The notes under the pieces: generated by a model | Database searches by the model: none | Told to the model about the DNA's origin: nothing | The model's input: only the letters and a program-made list of their open reading frames with translations | DNA from: Cryptomeria japonica | Lineage: Eukaryota > Streptophyta > Pinopsida > Cupressales > Cupressaceae | Assembly (NCBI RefSeq): GCF_030272615.1 | Contig: NC_081412.1 | Span: 345,778,169-345,842,168 of the forward strand | Length of the DNA: 64,000 bases | Reading direction: 5' to 3' | Part shown: in pieces, positions 42,901 through 48,899 of the stretch | How positions within the stretch are numbered: the stretch's first letter is position 1 | How the letters are laid out: every line of letters starts with the position of its first letter | Translations under genes and position numbers: made by a program

Positions 42901-44228
42901 AAAATTGAAACTGCTTTGCATATACCCAATAGAAGCAAACATTTTTGTTTAAGCAAACAATAATTTGGAAACGAGAGGAGGATAATGGGGAGCAGGAAAA
43001 GGAAAATTCCACTAACCTTTTCCAACAATTAGGCTGACCTGCATTAAAGATAGTTTATGAAAAGGCTCCACCTTTGTGAAATGTAGAATAAGTGCAGGGG
43101 GGAGGAATATGATAGCATTGAATAAACCAAGGAATCCAAGAAAATGTGCAGTGCTAACATGTCCTTCTCCCTTCTCTTCATTTGGCATCCTTTTACGGAT
43201 CAAAGTGGTATACAATGCATAAAAGACAGACGAGACAAGGCATAGAAAATCACCAAGAAGTGGCCATTTAGCAATTTTGCTTTCCCCTGTTCCTGAATCA
43301 CCCAGGCCAACAATTACAGTTCCCACCATGCACAGAAGCACACTTGACAACTTTACCCATGTGAATTTCTCGTCCAAGATTGCCAAAGACACCAAGAAGG
43401 TGAAAAGACTGGAAGTGCTACTTAATATTGTGTTTGACTGTCAAAAAAATTAGAAAAGAACACGACTTCAGCATTCCCTCCAATTATCAATATTCTTAAG
43501 CATATATTACATTAATTTAATTGATGATCTTCACAGACAACAAAAACCATCACTCCACATAGCTAACACATTTCATCTAGTAAGTATGAAGAAAGCACGT
43601 ACTTGAAAATTAAAATAACACTTACTGTAACAGTAGTATACTTGAGAGACAAGTTGAATGTCAACTGTGCCAAAAACCAAAATGGACAAATTAACAAGCT
43701 AATTTTAGCTGTCTCTGTCCGAGTCCAGTGTCTTTGATTGTTAACATCTTTAGGATTAGAAGGATCCATATTTATGTTTTCATTTGAGGATGTAGATGTA
43801 CATCTTACTAACCGCTCTGTTTCAACCAGCTCATCTTCTGATTTAGGGGTACCCTCAGATTCATCTATAGTTGGTTCAATGTTCATGGTTGAACAAGATT
43901 CATGGGAACGAGAATCATCTCCTTGATTCAAAACACCATCTTGCAAAAGACTTGTATGTTCTGAAGCTCTTGTCTTCAATTGAATAGTCTGTCTCTGTTC
44001 TTTGGCACAGTTGGACCAGAACTTCCATACGGCTGGTCTCAAACAATGGCCAATTTCAACAATTGGGATATAAATGACAAAAAGGGAGTTGCAAATGTAT
44101 GTAATGAGAAAAGGAGACACTCCCCCATCCACAACAGATTGCACTACAAAGCTAGCAGCTATCCAGATCAATGCAACTGCTATGATGTCTATGATGCCTA
44201 TAGTCCAACGCCATGTCTGGCTCTGCAT
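9633..44228 (-). CDS. EamA/DMT-family transporter, SLC35F5/THI74-like (3 exons)
   Basis: Join 44228-43626, 43437-43017 and 9931-9633 on the minus strand: 603 + 421 + 299 nt, or 440 codons plus TAG. The protein is a multi-pass membrane carrier of the drug/metabolite transporter superfamily, related to plant EamA-like proteins annotated as THI74- or SLC35F5-like. The substrate is not known from sequence. Hallmarks are WIAASFVVQSVVDGGVSPF in TM1-TM2, a long hydrophilic Ser/Glu-rich loop (about residues 65-170), ILSSTSSLFTF, WPLLGDFLCLVSSVFYALYT and GKGLLDNVLSDYLWAKAVL. I count about ten hydrophobic helices. Both introns have GT-AG ends, and the split Gly codon of GKG is rebuilt exactly across the second intron. 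The start at 44228 (MQSQTWRW) fits the family; a Met 16 codons upstream is in frame but seems unlikely. There are no stops or frameshifts, so the gene is probably functional. Confidence 0.88.
9934..11832. other. Intron sequence without recognised elements
   Basis: No coding region can be supported. CAAGGGGGAGA at about 11067 looks like a polypurine tract of a copia-type element, but no LTR could be tied to it. Confidence 0.4.
11833..12153 (-). mobile_element. Element G left LTR, first piece
   Basis: It shares stretches with 31829-32110, for example TGGAGAAACCCT and AAACTAAGAGAGA, in the same orientation. The similarity breaks at 12153 and resumes after 24863 (AACCCTACAATGG) and again after 26885 (GCAATTTGAACATA). 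So this is one LTR split by two later insertions. It is interpreted as the 3' LTR of the minus-strand gypsy relic G. Confidence 0.55.
12154..12411 (+). mobile_element. Element Z 5' LTR
   Basis: It starts TGTTCAAGTATTAC and is similar over its whole length to 24598-24863, in the same orientation. GGTATTAGAGC follows directly, close to the copia PBS. The two Z LTRs differ by many substitutions and small indels, so Z is clearly older than element L inside it. Confidence 0.75.
12412..12422 (+). other. Primer-binding site of element Z (initiator tRNA-Met type)
   Basis: GGTATTAGAGC is one transition away from the usual GGTATCAGAGC complement of initiator tRNA-Met. Element L is inserted one base later, and its target duplication GAGCA overlaps this site. 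Confidence 0.65.
12424..12734 (+). mobile_element. Element L 5' LTR (311 bp)
   Basis: It starts TGTTGGCGC and ends AATACAACA. It is the same length as the partner at 16461-16771, with ten differences by eye, all transitions (about 3 percent). It is flanked on the left by GAGCA (12419-12423), matching GAGCA at 16772-16776. Confidence 0.93.
12735..12746 (+). other. Primer-binding site of element L
   Basis: TGGTATCAGAGC abuts the LTR end. It is the perfect 12-base complement of the initiator tRNA-Met 3' end used by most plant copia elements. Confidence 0.9.
15901..16330 (+). repeat. 42 bp hairpin-forming tandem array in element L
   Basis: There are about nine to ten degenerate units of the type ATAATGGTGGATATCA / TGATATCYATGGATAAGCC. 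Each unit is itself an inverted repeat (GGATATCA against TGATATCC around a 7-base loop; CCATAATGG against CCATTATGG across units). Some units have insertions or deletions. The array ends about 130 bp before the 3' LTR. Because 42 is a multiple of three, the minus strand shows a spurious 93-residue frame with a 14-residue repeat. Confidence 0.85.
16461..16771 (+). mobile_element. Element L 3' LTR (311 bp)
   Basis: Partner of 12424-12734. The polypurine tract AAAGAGGGAG (16451-16460) directly precedes it, and target duplication GAGCA (16772-16776) follows. Confidence 0.93.
16777..18064 (+). other. Element Z interior and start of a nested gypsy leader
   Basis: Sequence after the L insertion continues the interior of Z. 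No gag or pol motif is visible, only short broken frames. From about 17.2 kb it appears to become the leader of another LTR element that ends in the gag fragment at 19908. The boundary could not be fixed. Confidence 0.35.
18065..18960 (+). repeat. Interspersed AAGTCCGCCC motif array
   Basis: More than twenty copies or near copies of a decamer close to AAGTCCGCCC, often preceded by C or CA, recur every 30-60 bp over 900 bp. The spacers are unrelated in sequence and length. The frames across it (repeating KSAQ) are side effects of the motif. It lies about 1 kb upstream of the gag-like start at 19908, so it is probably part of the leader of that gypsy element. Confidence 0.75.
18961..19907 (+). 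other. Retroelement leader, non-coding
   Basis: A low-complexity stretch with repeated ACTCAAACT / AGAAACTTTC phrases, then pyrimidine-rich sequence ending in GGTTTTGCAG just before the gag start. That ending resembles a splice acceptor. No gene is seen. Confidence 0.4.
19908..20167 (+). pseudogene. Retrotransposon gag N-terminal fragment, frameshifted and truncated
   Basis: An ATG at 19908 opens MAVEGG. After an apparent one-base shift the frame continues SSQKTQMEFQAKFRIED and KIWLKYGKNYFIERNSKF to ERKVLGLD at the junction with W1. I recognise it only as a plant gypsy-type gag N-terminus by position and character, with no diagnostic motif. The W1 insertion at 20168 cuts it off. Confidence 0.4.
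20168..20340 (+). mobile_element. Element W1, start of LTR
   Basis: It begins TGTCATGTCCCCTCC and for about 170 bp resembles, in opposite orientation, the end of the LTR at 24957-26879, including a run of ATTATT / TTATTTATTAAAT blocks. This identifies an LTR of the same family entering the gag fragment in plus orientation. Its 3' end could not be fixed; the AT-rich sequence to at least 21.3 kb probably belongs to it. Confidence 0.5.
20341..21779. other. AT-rich body of element W1 and unknown flank
   Basis: No ORF has a recognisable product. There are long AT stretches at 21095-21300. A CAGATCTGACGCACATCAGATCTG palindrome occurs near 21012-21035. No end of W1 is visible. Confidence 0.35.
21780..22256 (+). 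mobile_element. Decayed LTR with TATA box, left part
   Basis: The layout resembles an LTR: an upstream region, TATATAAGG at 21951, then a transcribed-type leader. It continues at 23093-23500 on the other side of the hAT insertion. No partner LTR was identified. Confidence 0.35.
21951..21959 (+). promoter_or_regulatory. Probable LTR TATA box
   Basis: TATATAAGG in a GC-richer context, with TCGATCTG-like repeats upstream. It suggests a pol II promoter of a retroelement. It is not tied to the host gene, which is on the other strand. Confidence 0.4.
22257..23084 (+). mobile_element. hAT-type DNA transposon, non-autonomous, copy 1 (828 bp)
   Basis: It is flanked by the 8 bp target duplication TGCTTAAC (22249-22256 and 23085-23092). 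Ends are CATAGTTACAA on the left and TTGTAACACTT on the right, which are imperfect inverted repeats. Inside both ends are many ACTCGG / CGAGTC motifs, the subterminal repeat type bound by hAT transposases. The minus strand at about 22740-22880 reads an acidic stretch (EDLEDDVDEDMDV), possibly the C-terminal tail of a transposase, but there is no complete gene. It inserted into the LTR-like sequence split between 22256 and 23093. Confidence 0.8.
23093..24060 (+). other. LTR continuation and decayed interior of element Z
   Basis: To about 23.5 kb this continues the LTR-like sequence interrupted by hAT copy 1. From 23.6 kb a short frame (AACGKADDIINEVNELERIR) is open for about 55 codons and then breaks. 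I do not recognise it. It is presumably part of the decayed interior of Z. Confidence 0.35.
24061..24430 (+). repeat. Hairpin-forming tandem array in element Z
   Basis: About eight degenerate units of 47-51 bp, each with TGTGGATAA followed 10-15 bases later by CTC..TTCACA. Single units form stems (TTGTGGAT against ATCCACAA with an inner TGAG/CTCA pair). The array ends about 165 bp before the Z 3' LTR, the same position as the unrelated array in element L. Confidence 0.8.
24598..24863 (+). mobile_element. Element Z 3' LTR
   Basis: It starts TGTTGGAGTATTAC after the purine-rich AATAAGGGGTAAA and ends AAATACA. It is similar over its full length to 12154-12411. No clean target duplication is visible around Z, as expected for an old insertion. 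Confidence 0.75.
24864..24956 (-). mobile_element. Element G left LTR, second piece
   Basis: AACCCTACAATGG and CACTGTC match 32087-32140 in order, continuing the LTR piece that stops at 12153. This bridge shows that Z inserted into the G LTR. Confidence 0.5.
25129..25320 (+). repeat. 62 bp tandem repeat in the W2 LTR
   Basis: There are 3.3 units starting CCAAGCCATACCAGG at 25129, 25191, 25253 and (truncated) 25303. They are nearly identical. The contained TTGGATGTAA and TCGATTCCTG phrases recur in weaker form to about 25440. Confidence 0.9.
26133..26141 (-). promoter_or_regulatory. LTR TATA box of W2
   Basis: TATAAAAGG on the minus strand lies about 740 bases from the LTR start, a normal place for the U3/R border of a long LTR. 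Confidence 0.5.
26886..27300 (-). mobile_element. Element G left LTR, third piece, and junction to interior
   Basis: GCAATTTGAACATA, GAGTATAACAA and GAGCTAAC-CTTCCAC match 32145-32177 and 32409-32430 of the right LTR. The end of the LTR is too decayed to place. Confidence 0.45.
27301..31816 (-). pseudogene. Element G: decayed Ty3/gypsy gag-pol
   Basis: Read leftwards on the minus strand, motifs appear in gypsy order. A CCHC zinc knuckle (CKHCDKVGHNKEVC, about 30820-30880) is followed by a protease (CSQANLISQTLVNELGL, within 30345-30683), RT with VYLDDILIF (about 29600) and the integrase core start (SMDFIGGLPMSKKGHGYFFV, about 28370-28460). Protease before RT and integrase last is the Ty3/gypsy arrangement. 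The protease active site reads HTC where the family has DSC or DTC, so its catalytic Asp is lost, and stops and frameshifts are everywhere. This is the oldest layer recognised in the intron. Confidence 0.8.
31818..31828 (-). other. Degenerate primer-binding site of element G
   Basis: On the minus strand TGGATCAGAGT resembles TGGTATCAGAGC with one base missing and one changed. It lies just inside the right LTR, as expected for the 5' end of G. Confidence 0.45.
31829..32520 (-). mobile_element. Element G right (5') LTR with LINE insertion
   Basis: It shares ordered blocks with the left G LTR pieces. It is interrupted by a 230 bp LINE tail at 32179-32408. The outer end near 32520 is uncertain. 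Confidence 0.5.
32179..32408 (+). mobile_element. 5'-truncated LINE tail (230 bp)
   Basis: It is flanked by a 16 bp target duplication with one mismatch (AACAAGCGAGCTAACC at 32163-32178 and AACAAGCAAGCTAACC at 32409-32424). The 3' end reads ATATAAGTATGGGGTTCGCC, then TTTGTTC and an A-rich tail, the usual ending of plant L1-type LINEs. It is non-coding because only the tail was copied. Confidence 0.85.
32521..34257. other. AT-rich intron sequence
   Basis: No ORF or element ends recognised apart from the tandem duplication at 33031-33320. Confidence 0.5.
33031..33320 (+). repeat. 145 bp tandem duplication
   Basis: Two head-to-tail copies (33031-33175 and 33176-33320) differ at only about two positions, so this is a recent local duplication. 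No coding content. Confidence 0.93.
34258..35224. other. Possible LTR of the TGTCCCC type
   Basis: It starts TGTCCCCTTATTG, like other LTR starts in the window. There is no ORF, and no partner or end was found. Confidence 0.25.
35225..35466 (+). repeat. 242 bp direct repeat, left copy
   Basis: It starts GGGGGCAAAATATTATC and ends TCTGCTAATGA, and is identical to 38672-38913 except for one base (35392). The left flank is unrelated to the right copy's left flank, and the copy runs directly into the truncated copia element at 35467. It behaves as a very long target duplication. Confidence 0.95.
35467..37691 (-). pseudogene. Copia gag-protease-integrase polyprotein with two TAG stops
   Basis: The gag start MASLANLMLEGSQRFNG (37691) leads the UBN2-type gag. 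A CX2CX4HX4C knuckle (CNYCHKYGHIKKDC) follows, then a protease with WYIDSGASRHFS. The integrase has its zinc site (LWHQRYGHLN ... CGACQAGK) and its acidic triad in HADICGP, RTDNGGEF and NSVVERRNR. It then passes into the usual post-integrase domain (LKVFGSVAYVWIP). The whole stretch is one frame, broken only by TAG at 36641-36639 (after VVGKGTV) and TAG at 36281-36279 (after LPDIQT). The frame upstream of 37691 is open to 37757 but has no family resemblance. Without RT it cannot act alone. Confidence 0.9.
37692..38452 (-). other. GC-rich leader of the copia element
   Basis: It lies between the PBS and gag. From 37990 to 38340 it is strikingly GC-rich, with repeated GACGTCG / GGTCGCGAACAGGCGAAGCGG units (two tandem copies near 38120-38225) and two GATCCTGCAGGTCGA blocks. 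It is probably structured RNA in the packaging/leader region. Overlapping frames on both strands are side effects of base composition. Confidence 0.55.
38453..38464 (-). other. Primer-binding site of the copia element
   Basis: On the minus strand TGGTATCAGAGC, a perfect match to the initiator tRNA-Met 3' end, adjoins the LTR. Confidence 0.9.
38465..38671 (-). mobile_element. 5' LTR of the copia element (207 bp)
   Basis: Bounded by the PBS on one side and the 242 bp repeat on the other. On the minus strand it reads TAATAGAATATT ... TTGTTTTA, so the ends appear to be TA..TA rather than TG..CA, unless terminal bases were lost. The body resembles short copia LTRs (TATTATTTATGAGCGTC, AATCAATTC). 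Confidence 0.7.
38672..38913 (+). repeat. 242 bp direct repeat, right copy
   Basis: Partner of 35225-35466. It continues smoothly into a coding-like frame to the right, so this copy keeps the original right flank while the left copy keeps the original left flank. Confidence 0.95.
38672..39190 (+). pseudogene. Unrecognised retroelement ORF fragment
   Basis: A broken frame runs through the right repeat and on to 39190. It includes ILEAIRQMRSANEQFIAVDK, a stop, then MAKMKEILSTLYLEPNPEYR to NYKRDT. There is no known domain. It is likely the end of an old retroelement gene and shows what the truncated copia inserted into. Confidence 0.35.
39191..40560 (+). other. Probable LTR or untranslated sequence with strong hairpin
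   Basis: It contains the hairpin at 39252-39290, two TTTAGGGCTGGGCCCTT-like repeats, and an LTR-like end (GGTTTTTCCTCCTAGGAGGTTTTCCCAGGG near 39860-39890, typical of the region before an LTR 3' end). No partner LTR was found. Confidence 0.35.
39252..39290 (+). repeat. Inverted repeat (about 18 bp stem)
   Basis: GCGGATTCCAAT-TGCC on the left pairs with GGCA-ACATTGGAATCCGC on the right around a few bases, with one bulge. Two GGGCTGGGCCC repeats follow directly. Confidence 0.8.
40561..42430 (+). pseudogene. Decayed retroelement ORF, interrupted by hAT copy 2
   Basis: Left of the insertion a frame reads GELVAKQASRKGKSLEEKH and TPKEGREIVRASGYVLLPGG. Right of it the same gene appears to go on (VTGQLIPQRVGDIST), followed by a predicted coiled coil (LQDNYNKLGEENIHLRQDTQ) after a stop. 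There is no domain I can name. It is probably a gag or accessory protein of an LTR element. Confidence 0.4.
40902..41627 (+). mobile_element. hAT-type DNA transposon, non-autonomous, copy 2 (726 bp)
   Basis: The 8 bp target duplication ATTAATAC flanks it (40894-40901 and 41628-41635). Ends are inverted repeats starting CAAAGTTTAAAAACTCGG and CATAGTTTTAAAACTCGT, fitting the CANNG rule of hAT ends. Subterminal ACTCGG/CGAGTC arrays are denser than in copy 1. The interior holds a GC-rich block (GGGGGCTTGGGGGCAGAGCC and its complements near 41245-41320) and no transposase. Confidence 0.88.
42440..42809 (+). repeat. Tandem duplication near the giant-intron donor
   Basis: Two copies start ACAGTGACCGCATAG (42440) and ACAGTGACTGCATAG (42641). 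The second lacks about 32 bp present in the first. It lies about 200 bp inside the intron from exon 2. Confidence 0.85.
43017..43437 (-). CDS. Transporter exon 2 (residues 202-341 plus one base)
   Basis: It opens TCAAACACAATA (SNTI) after the acceptor and encodes four to five hydrophobic segments from ILSSTSSLFTF to LMQVSLIVGK. It ends in phase 1, with a G of a split Gly codon, before the donor GTTAGT (43016-43011). Confidence 0.88.
43438..43625 (-). other. Transporter intron 1 (188 bp)
   Basis: The donor is GTAAGT and the acceptor is a T-rich tract ending TTGACAG. The size is normal for a plant intron, in contrast to the next one. Removing it joins TVT to SNTILSSTSS in frame. Confidence 0.85.
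43626..44228 (-). CDS. Transporter exon 1 (residues 1-201)
   Basis: It encodes TM1, TM2, the hydrophilic loop and the next helix (ICPFWFLAQLTFNLSLKYTT). The exon ends in phase 0 at ACA, followed by the donor GTAAGT (43625-43620). Confidence 0.88.
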
Positions 44229-44977
44229 TTTTGCCACTCGACAATGCAAGCAACAATTTTCAATTTTTATAAACACTAGTCATGTTTCAACATTTTATGT
44301 ACTTCAAAGAGACGCCATCTTAGTTGCCAAATGCTCCGGTTGCCTGTATTCAAAAGATTGTGATTCCAGTTAGCTTATTTTCATGACAAACAAGACTCCC
44401 TTCCATGGTCAATACAACAAGTAGTGGTTGATCAAATTATTAAAAATAGCAACTTTCAAACTTGGTAGTGCAACAAAACATAGATATTTGCAAGTTTAAT
44501 TTCAAGTAAACATTTAAGCTAAGAAACTACTTCAATTCCTTCTGCCACCAAAAAACCGCTTCCAAACTAAGTGTTAAATTACATGCTCCTTTGCTTCCCC
44601 AAATCATCTTGACTTGTGTGACACTAGTGTTGACTGTGCATGACAATGTAAGAAACATTAAAACTCCTAATGATTTCCTGAAAGCAAACAAAAAAGAAAA
44701 AAGCATGTGTTATCCTAATAACACCTGGCAAGCCAAGGCAGGATAACCTTTTGCTTTGTTTAGAAGCCAATATATAATGAGGAATTTCTGAAGCTCTAAA
44801 GTAGTTGATTTTGAAGCATAGTTCAAAAAGTTGTAGACTTGAAGGGAATTCCAAATATTAAAGCATAATTAAAAGGAATTAAACTATCTTTTGCTCTCAT
44901 TTGAATGATAGATTTGTGATAAAAAAATGTTATGAGTGATCAAAGGATTTAAACTATCTTTTACTCTCATCTTAATG
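44229..44977. other. 5' flank of the transporter
   Basis: The promoter and 5' UTR should lie here (minus strand reads right to left). No clear TATA box or motif can be assigned. A degenerate 60 bp duplication (ATTAAACTATCTTTTGCTC and TTTAAACTATCTTTTACTC) is at 44878-44985. Confidence 0.4.
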
Positions 44978-44991
44978 ATAGATTAAGAAGT

Positions 44992-46573
44992 TCCCGTTCA
45001 TGGATTGCCTGCATCAACTTCTAATCCTATTGATTGATCCAGGATCAGATGGATCACCCCCTCAACTGGGATCCCAAGGGAATCCTGGCCCCTCAGGTGC
45101 AAGTTGTAGCATTCATAATTCCAACAGCTCTTAAATGATTAATTCAAAGCTGCCTCTAAGAAGCTTGCCCCTGGGACAAACAATAAGGCAAACGCCCAGA
45201 AAAAGGTAATAATAGAAGGTGATTCATTGGTAACTATCCAATGTCTCAAAAAGCAGTCTTCGGTGAACTAGAGATTACATAGCATTTTAAAGGAAGCTCT
45301 AATAATCCTAGACTCCCTAGAGGAATACTTCATTTCCTATTGCCTTAGAGAAGCCAACATAATGGCAGATCTTTTATCGAATTGGGTGATTGATCAACCT
45401 GAAGGCATAAGAATTAGTGGTCAATTGGCAAGGTGGCTTGACCTAGATCTCATGTGACACTATGAATGCGAGATGAGCCTCACTGATACTTAAAAGACAG
45501 GGAGTACACTGTATCAACGGTCGGATCATTGTTATTATTTAATGATAATTACAAGCTGCCAGCTCTTATTACCACCACAAAATCTGCAGTAGCGAGTTGT
45601 TTACAATAAAGGTGGTGAGGCTGGGTTCCACTGTGCATCAGATGGAATTTATCAGTGAAATTTCCTCTCCTAGGCTTTGTAAAGTGTCCTTTTTTCAAAA
45701 AAGGATGTAAGGGGAGCTATAAAGGAAATCCTTGGACAAGACTTTATCGAGGATGCAACACAACATTGTGTTAATTCTGAGAGTTCCGTAAGCTTCATAA
45801 GCAGTATGCTCATGCTCACTGGGAATAGGTAGTTTACAAAAGCTCTGGGGAGGTTCTACATATGCGAAAGATTTAGGATGGTTCATCTAGTCAAACTCAC
45901 CTCGCTCCCTTGCACAAGCTATGAGTTTCGTGGGCTGGCTTCTATTTGGATGGTTAGGACCATTGGGGCCCATATGGAGATTATGATGAAGGAAGTTGCC
46001 TCAATTCAAAGTTTTCTGAGGGACGACTGCTGGTTTGAAGGTTACCACCCTTATGCGGAAATGGCAGAGCTCACCCGTCCCATGAAATCTTCACCTATGT
46101 AGGAGAGGTTCAATGTGGACAAGGCAAAAAGGCCATCAAATGCCTTCTCCAACATGCTGCACTGGTCAAGCGCGAAGATGGTTCCTTTGGTCCAGTGTTG
46201 AGATGTTGACAAACACATGGTCTAGTCTGTGGAAGGTTATTTCAATGCTATTAGTCTTTTCTGCAACTTTTCTCTGTACAAATGTCAATAAAAGTTTTCA
46301 GTCGTTTGGGTTTCTCGTTATGTTATTGGTTGATAGGGTTCTGTCAAGTCATGACACATTCTTTTCGTTTGTAGATACAAATATAACAGCTGCTATGAAC
46401 AGATTCACTTCTGTAATGATGTCAGATATGGGTCAATGGCATCAAGAAAGTTCTGGTTTAGTCCTGTTTTAACGGCAGTTATTTTATTATAAGACAGCTT
46501 ATGTGATAAATCCTCTGTTAATTAATATAAAGAGAGAGGGCCCTAACCCTCACTTTCACCTATCAAAACAATA
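44992..46573 (+). mobile_element. 5'-truncated LINE with RNase H domain (1.58 kb)
   Basis: A 14 bp target duplication, ATAGATTAAGAAGT, flanks it (44978-44991 and 46574-46587). It keeps the RNase H end of ORF2: GNPGPSGASC near 45070, VIIEGDSLVTIQCL near 45210 and REANIMADLLSN near 45350, with stops and frameshifts. About 1.1 kb follows the RNase H region and includes coding-like stretches (FRGLASIWMVRTIGAHMEIM at about 45917). The 3' end reads TTAATATAAAGAGAGAGGGC, then CTTTCACCTATCAAAACAAT. Confidence 0.85.
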
Positions 46574-46587
46574 ATAGATTAAGAAGT

Positions 46588-48646
46588 GTGATATAAAAAA
46601 ATCTTGATGTAAAGAAATAATACAGAGAGTTTTCAAGAAAATTTGCTTTCAATATAATTAAGAGTATTAAAACACAAATCTTATTATAAGTCTCAAGGAC
46701 AAGATTTCTTGAAGGTCTAAAAGGATAAAACTTTACTTGTGTGAAACCCTTGCTTAATCAATGGTGTAGATTAGGTGTTAATGACAATATTCATTGAAGA
46801 AGGAAGAACAAATTCACCTGTGCGAATCCCTTGCTTACTTAATGAGGAGGATGAGAAGAGTAGAGAATGATACATACCTCCACTACACTGAAATCGAAAA
46901 ATTCCCCAAGAATCAATCTGATCTACTCTATCTTCATAATTTTGGAAATTCCAGCGGAATGTTTCTATGCCTGAGACTGTCTAATCTTCGTTAGACGTAC
47001 AATAGCAATTATTTTGGCTCACGGACTCGGGAGGGAAATGATCTTTGCCAAACGTGCATTTTTTTTTCAAGTCATTCAGTTCACACTTCAAAAAACCATT
47101 ATTTGTTTTAGCTAAATTAGCATTCAAGGGATTCTGGTAGGGATTCTGGTAGGATATTAAAGGTAAAATATAATTATATTTTAATATTATATCATTTTTT
47201 ATATTATAGATTGGAATAATTTGAAATTAATTTTATTAATGTTAGTAGATTTCTACGATCTATGAGATTAATATGAGTTGCTTCTCGATTCGATTGTGTG
47301 AGTTGTTGTTTTTCCTCAACGTTTCAGATCACACTCTCTGATCCATCATAGGATGAGAAAGAGATCATAAAGAGAAAAATATGTATATAGAGAAATGTAA
47401 TATATTAAAGATTGGAGTATGCAAAAGAAAATATGTATAGAGAGAAATATAATATATTAAAGATTGGAGTATAATTGTATGATCATGATAACTTTTCTTT
47501 CTTATAATTATTGACGATGAATTTTTTTTTCATAATTAAAGATATTATATAATAGAAAGATATAAAAAAAATCAAGATATCTATAATTTATAAACAAAAG
47601 GTTTAAAATAGAAACCAACAATTCCAACACCTTAAATCAATGAAATCTTCAATAAGACTAAACATTATCTAAAATACAAGGGACGCAATGCCGTCAAAGT
47701 CTAGAGTGCATAATTTGGAAGTAATTGTGTGCTAGTTTGACTCACAATGTCTAGTTGGAGGGAATGTAAGATATCAAAGGTAAATGTAAATAATACAGCT
47801 ACAAGGTTCACATCTATGACTATGATAATGACCTAGGTCAAGCCTATACATATAGATGCAATATGAAGTGATGGAAAATGTGTCACAATTCTAAAGATCA
47901 ATAATAGAGGGAATCCAAGATATCAAAGGTAAATATATAATTGTCAAATTTCTCCATCAAAAATAACTAATATTATGAGATTAATTTAAAATTCATAATA
48001 CTCTTAATTGTCGAATTTGTAAAGGGGGGGAAGGAAGGAGGGAGGGAGCGAAGAGTCCATTATAATAATTATTAAAATAAATAAATGAAAATTTAAATAA
48101 TCTAATTTTTTAATTCAAGATGCAATGTAATAGAATTGTTAATACATAATTACATAATGGAACCTAAACTTTCATTATATATTATAATCTAAAAATCTTA
48201 TATATATACATTAAATTTATTATTTATTTATGTTATAATTTTAAAAAATCAAAAAATCTAAGTTTGAAGAGTTTATAATAATTTATTTTTTAGTTTTTAA
48301 TTAAAAAGGTCCATATGTTATATAATAAAGCCTAAACTTTAATAATATATTATAATATTTTAATTATTAAAATTTCATAAATAAAAATTATATATTAAAA
48401 ATTATATATATAAGTAAGTCATATTTTTTTATTATTTATATATATTTTTTTTAAAGAATTATAAAAATCTAAATTGGAAAAGTTTAAAATAAAAAAAGGT
48501 TTTAGTTTCAATAAATAATTTTGTATATAACATTAAAAATTAAAAATTCCTACAAACATATAAAGAATTAATAATAAATGAGGATGTAGCAATGAAATGA
48601 AATTTATTGAAGTTTAGTTTAGCCCAATGAAGCATACATACCTTAC
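46588..48646. other. AT-rich intergenic DNA
   Basis: No gene seen. A 50 bp tandem duplication lies at 47372-47472 (ATATGTATA..GAGAAAT.. AAAGATTGGAGTAT). There are repeated ATCCAAGATATCAAAGGTAAA-like phrases near 47767 and 47915 and a GGAAGGAGGGAGGG run near 48030. Confidence 0.45.
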
Positions 48647-48725
48647 TTATTATGGGATTTGAACTTGTAACCTTTCTTTCAAAAGCATAAATTCTCCACC
48701 ACTAAACTGACTTAGATTATACAAA
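48647..48725 (-). repeat. tRNA-like sequence, possible SINE relic
   Basis: On the minus strand, TTTAGTGGTGGAG resembles a pol III A box and GGTTACAAGTTCAAATCCC resembles a B box, at about tRNA spacing. It does not fold as a complete tRNA and lacks a clean acceptor stem, so it may be a decayed SINE or tRNA-derived element. Confidence 0.35.
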
Positions 48726-48899
48726 ATTTATTAAAGTTCTGATTAATTGAAAAACAGGTTTTGAGGACCCGAAACCATTACAACATAGTTAAATAGAAAG
48801 CTGAGAAAATAGAGTCCACATACAAAGCGACTGGTCAAAAAACCAGCGAACAGAAAAAACAGCTAAACAACAAAAAACAGCAAAGGACCCAAGGAGACA

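Larger units (their letters stand above)
9932..43016 (-). other. Transporter intron 2 (33,085 bp)
   Basis: The donor GTTAGT at 43016-43011 and the acceptor CCACCAG ending at 9932 flank exons that join perfectly in phase. The intron is packed with nested transposable elements in both orientations, described separately. No further transporter exon is needed or seen inside it, because the assembled protein has the length expected for the family. Introns of tens of kilobases grown by retroelement insertion are well known in conifers. Confidence 0.85.

Noticed and set aside
43980-44373. Plus-strand frames over transporter exon 1
   Set aside because: They are antisense to the minus-strand exon, whose membrane-protein reading and splice sites are far better supported.
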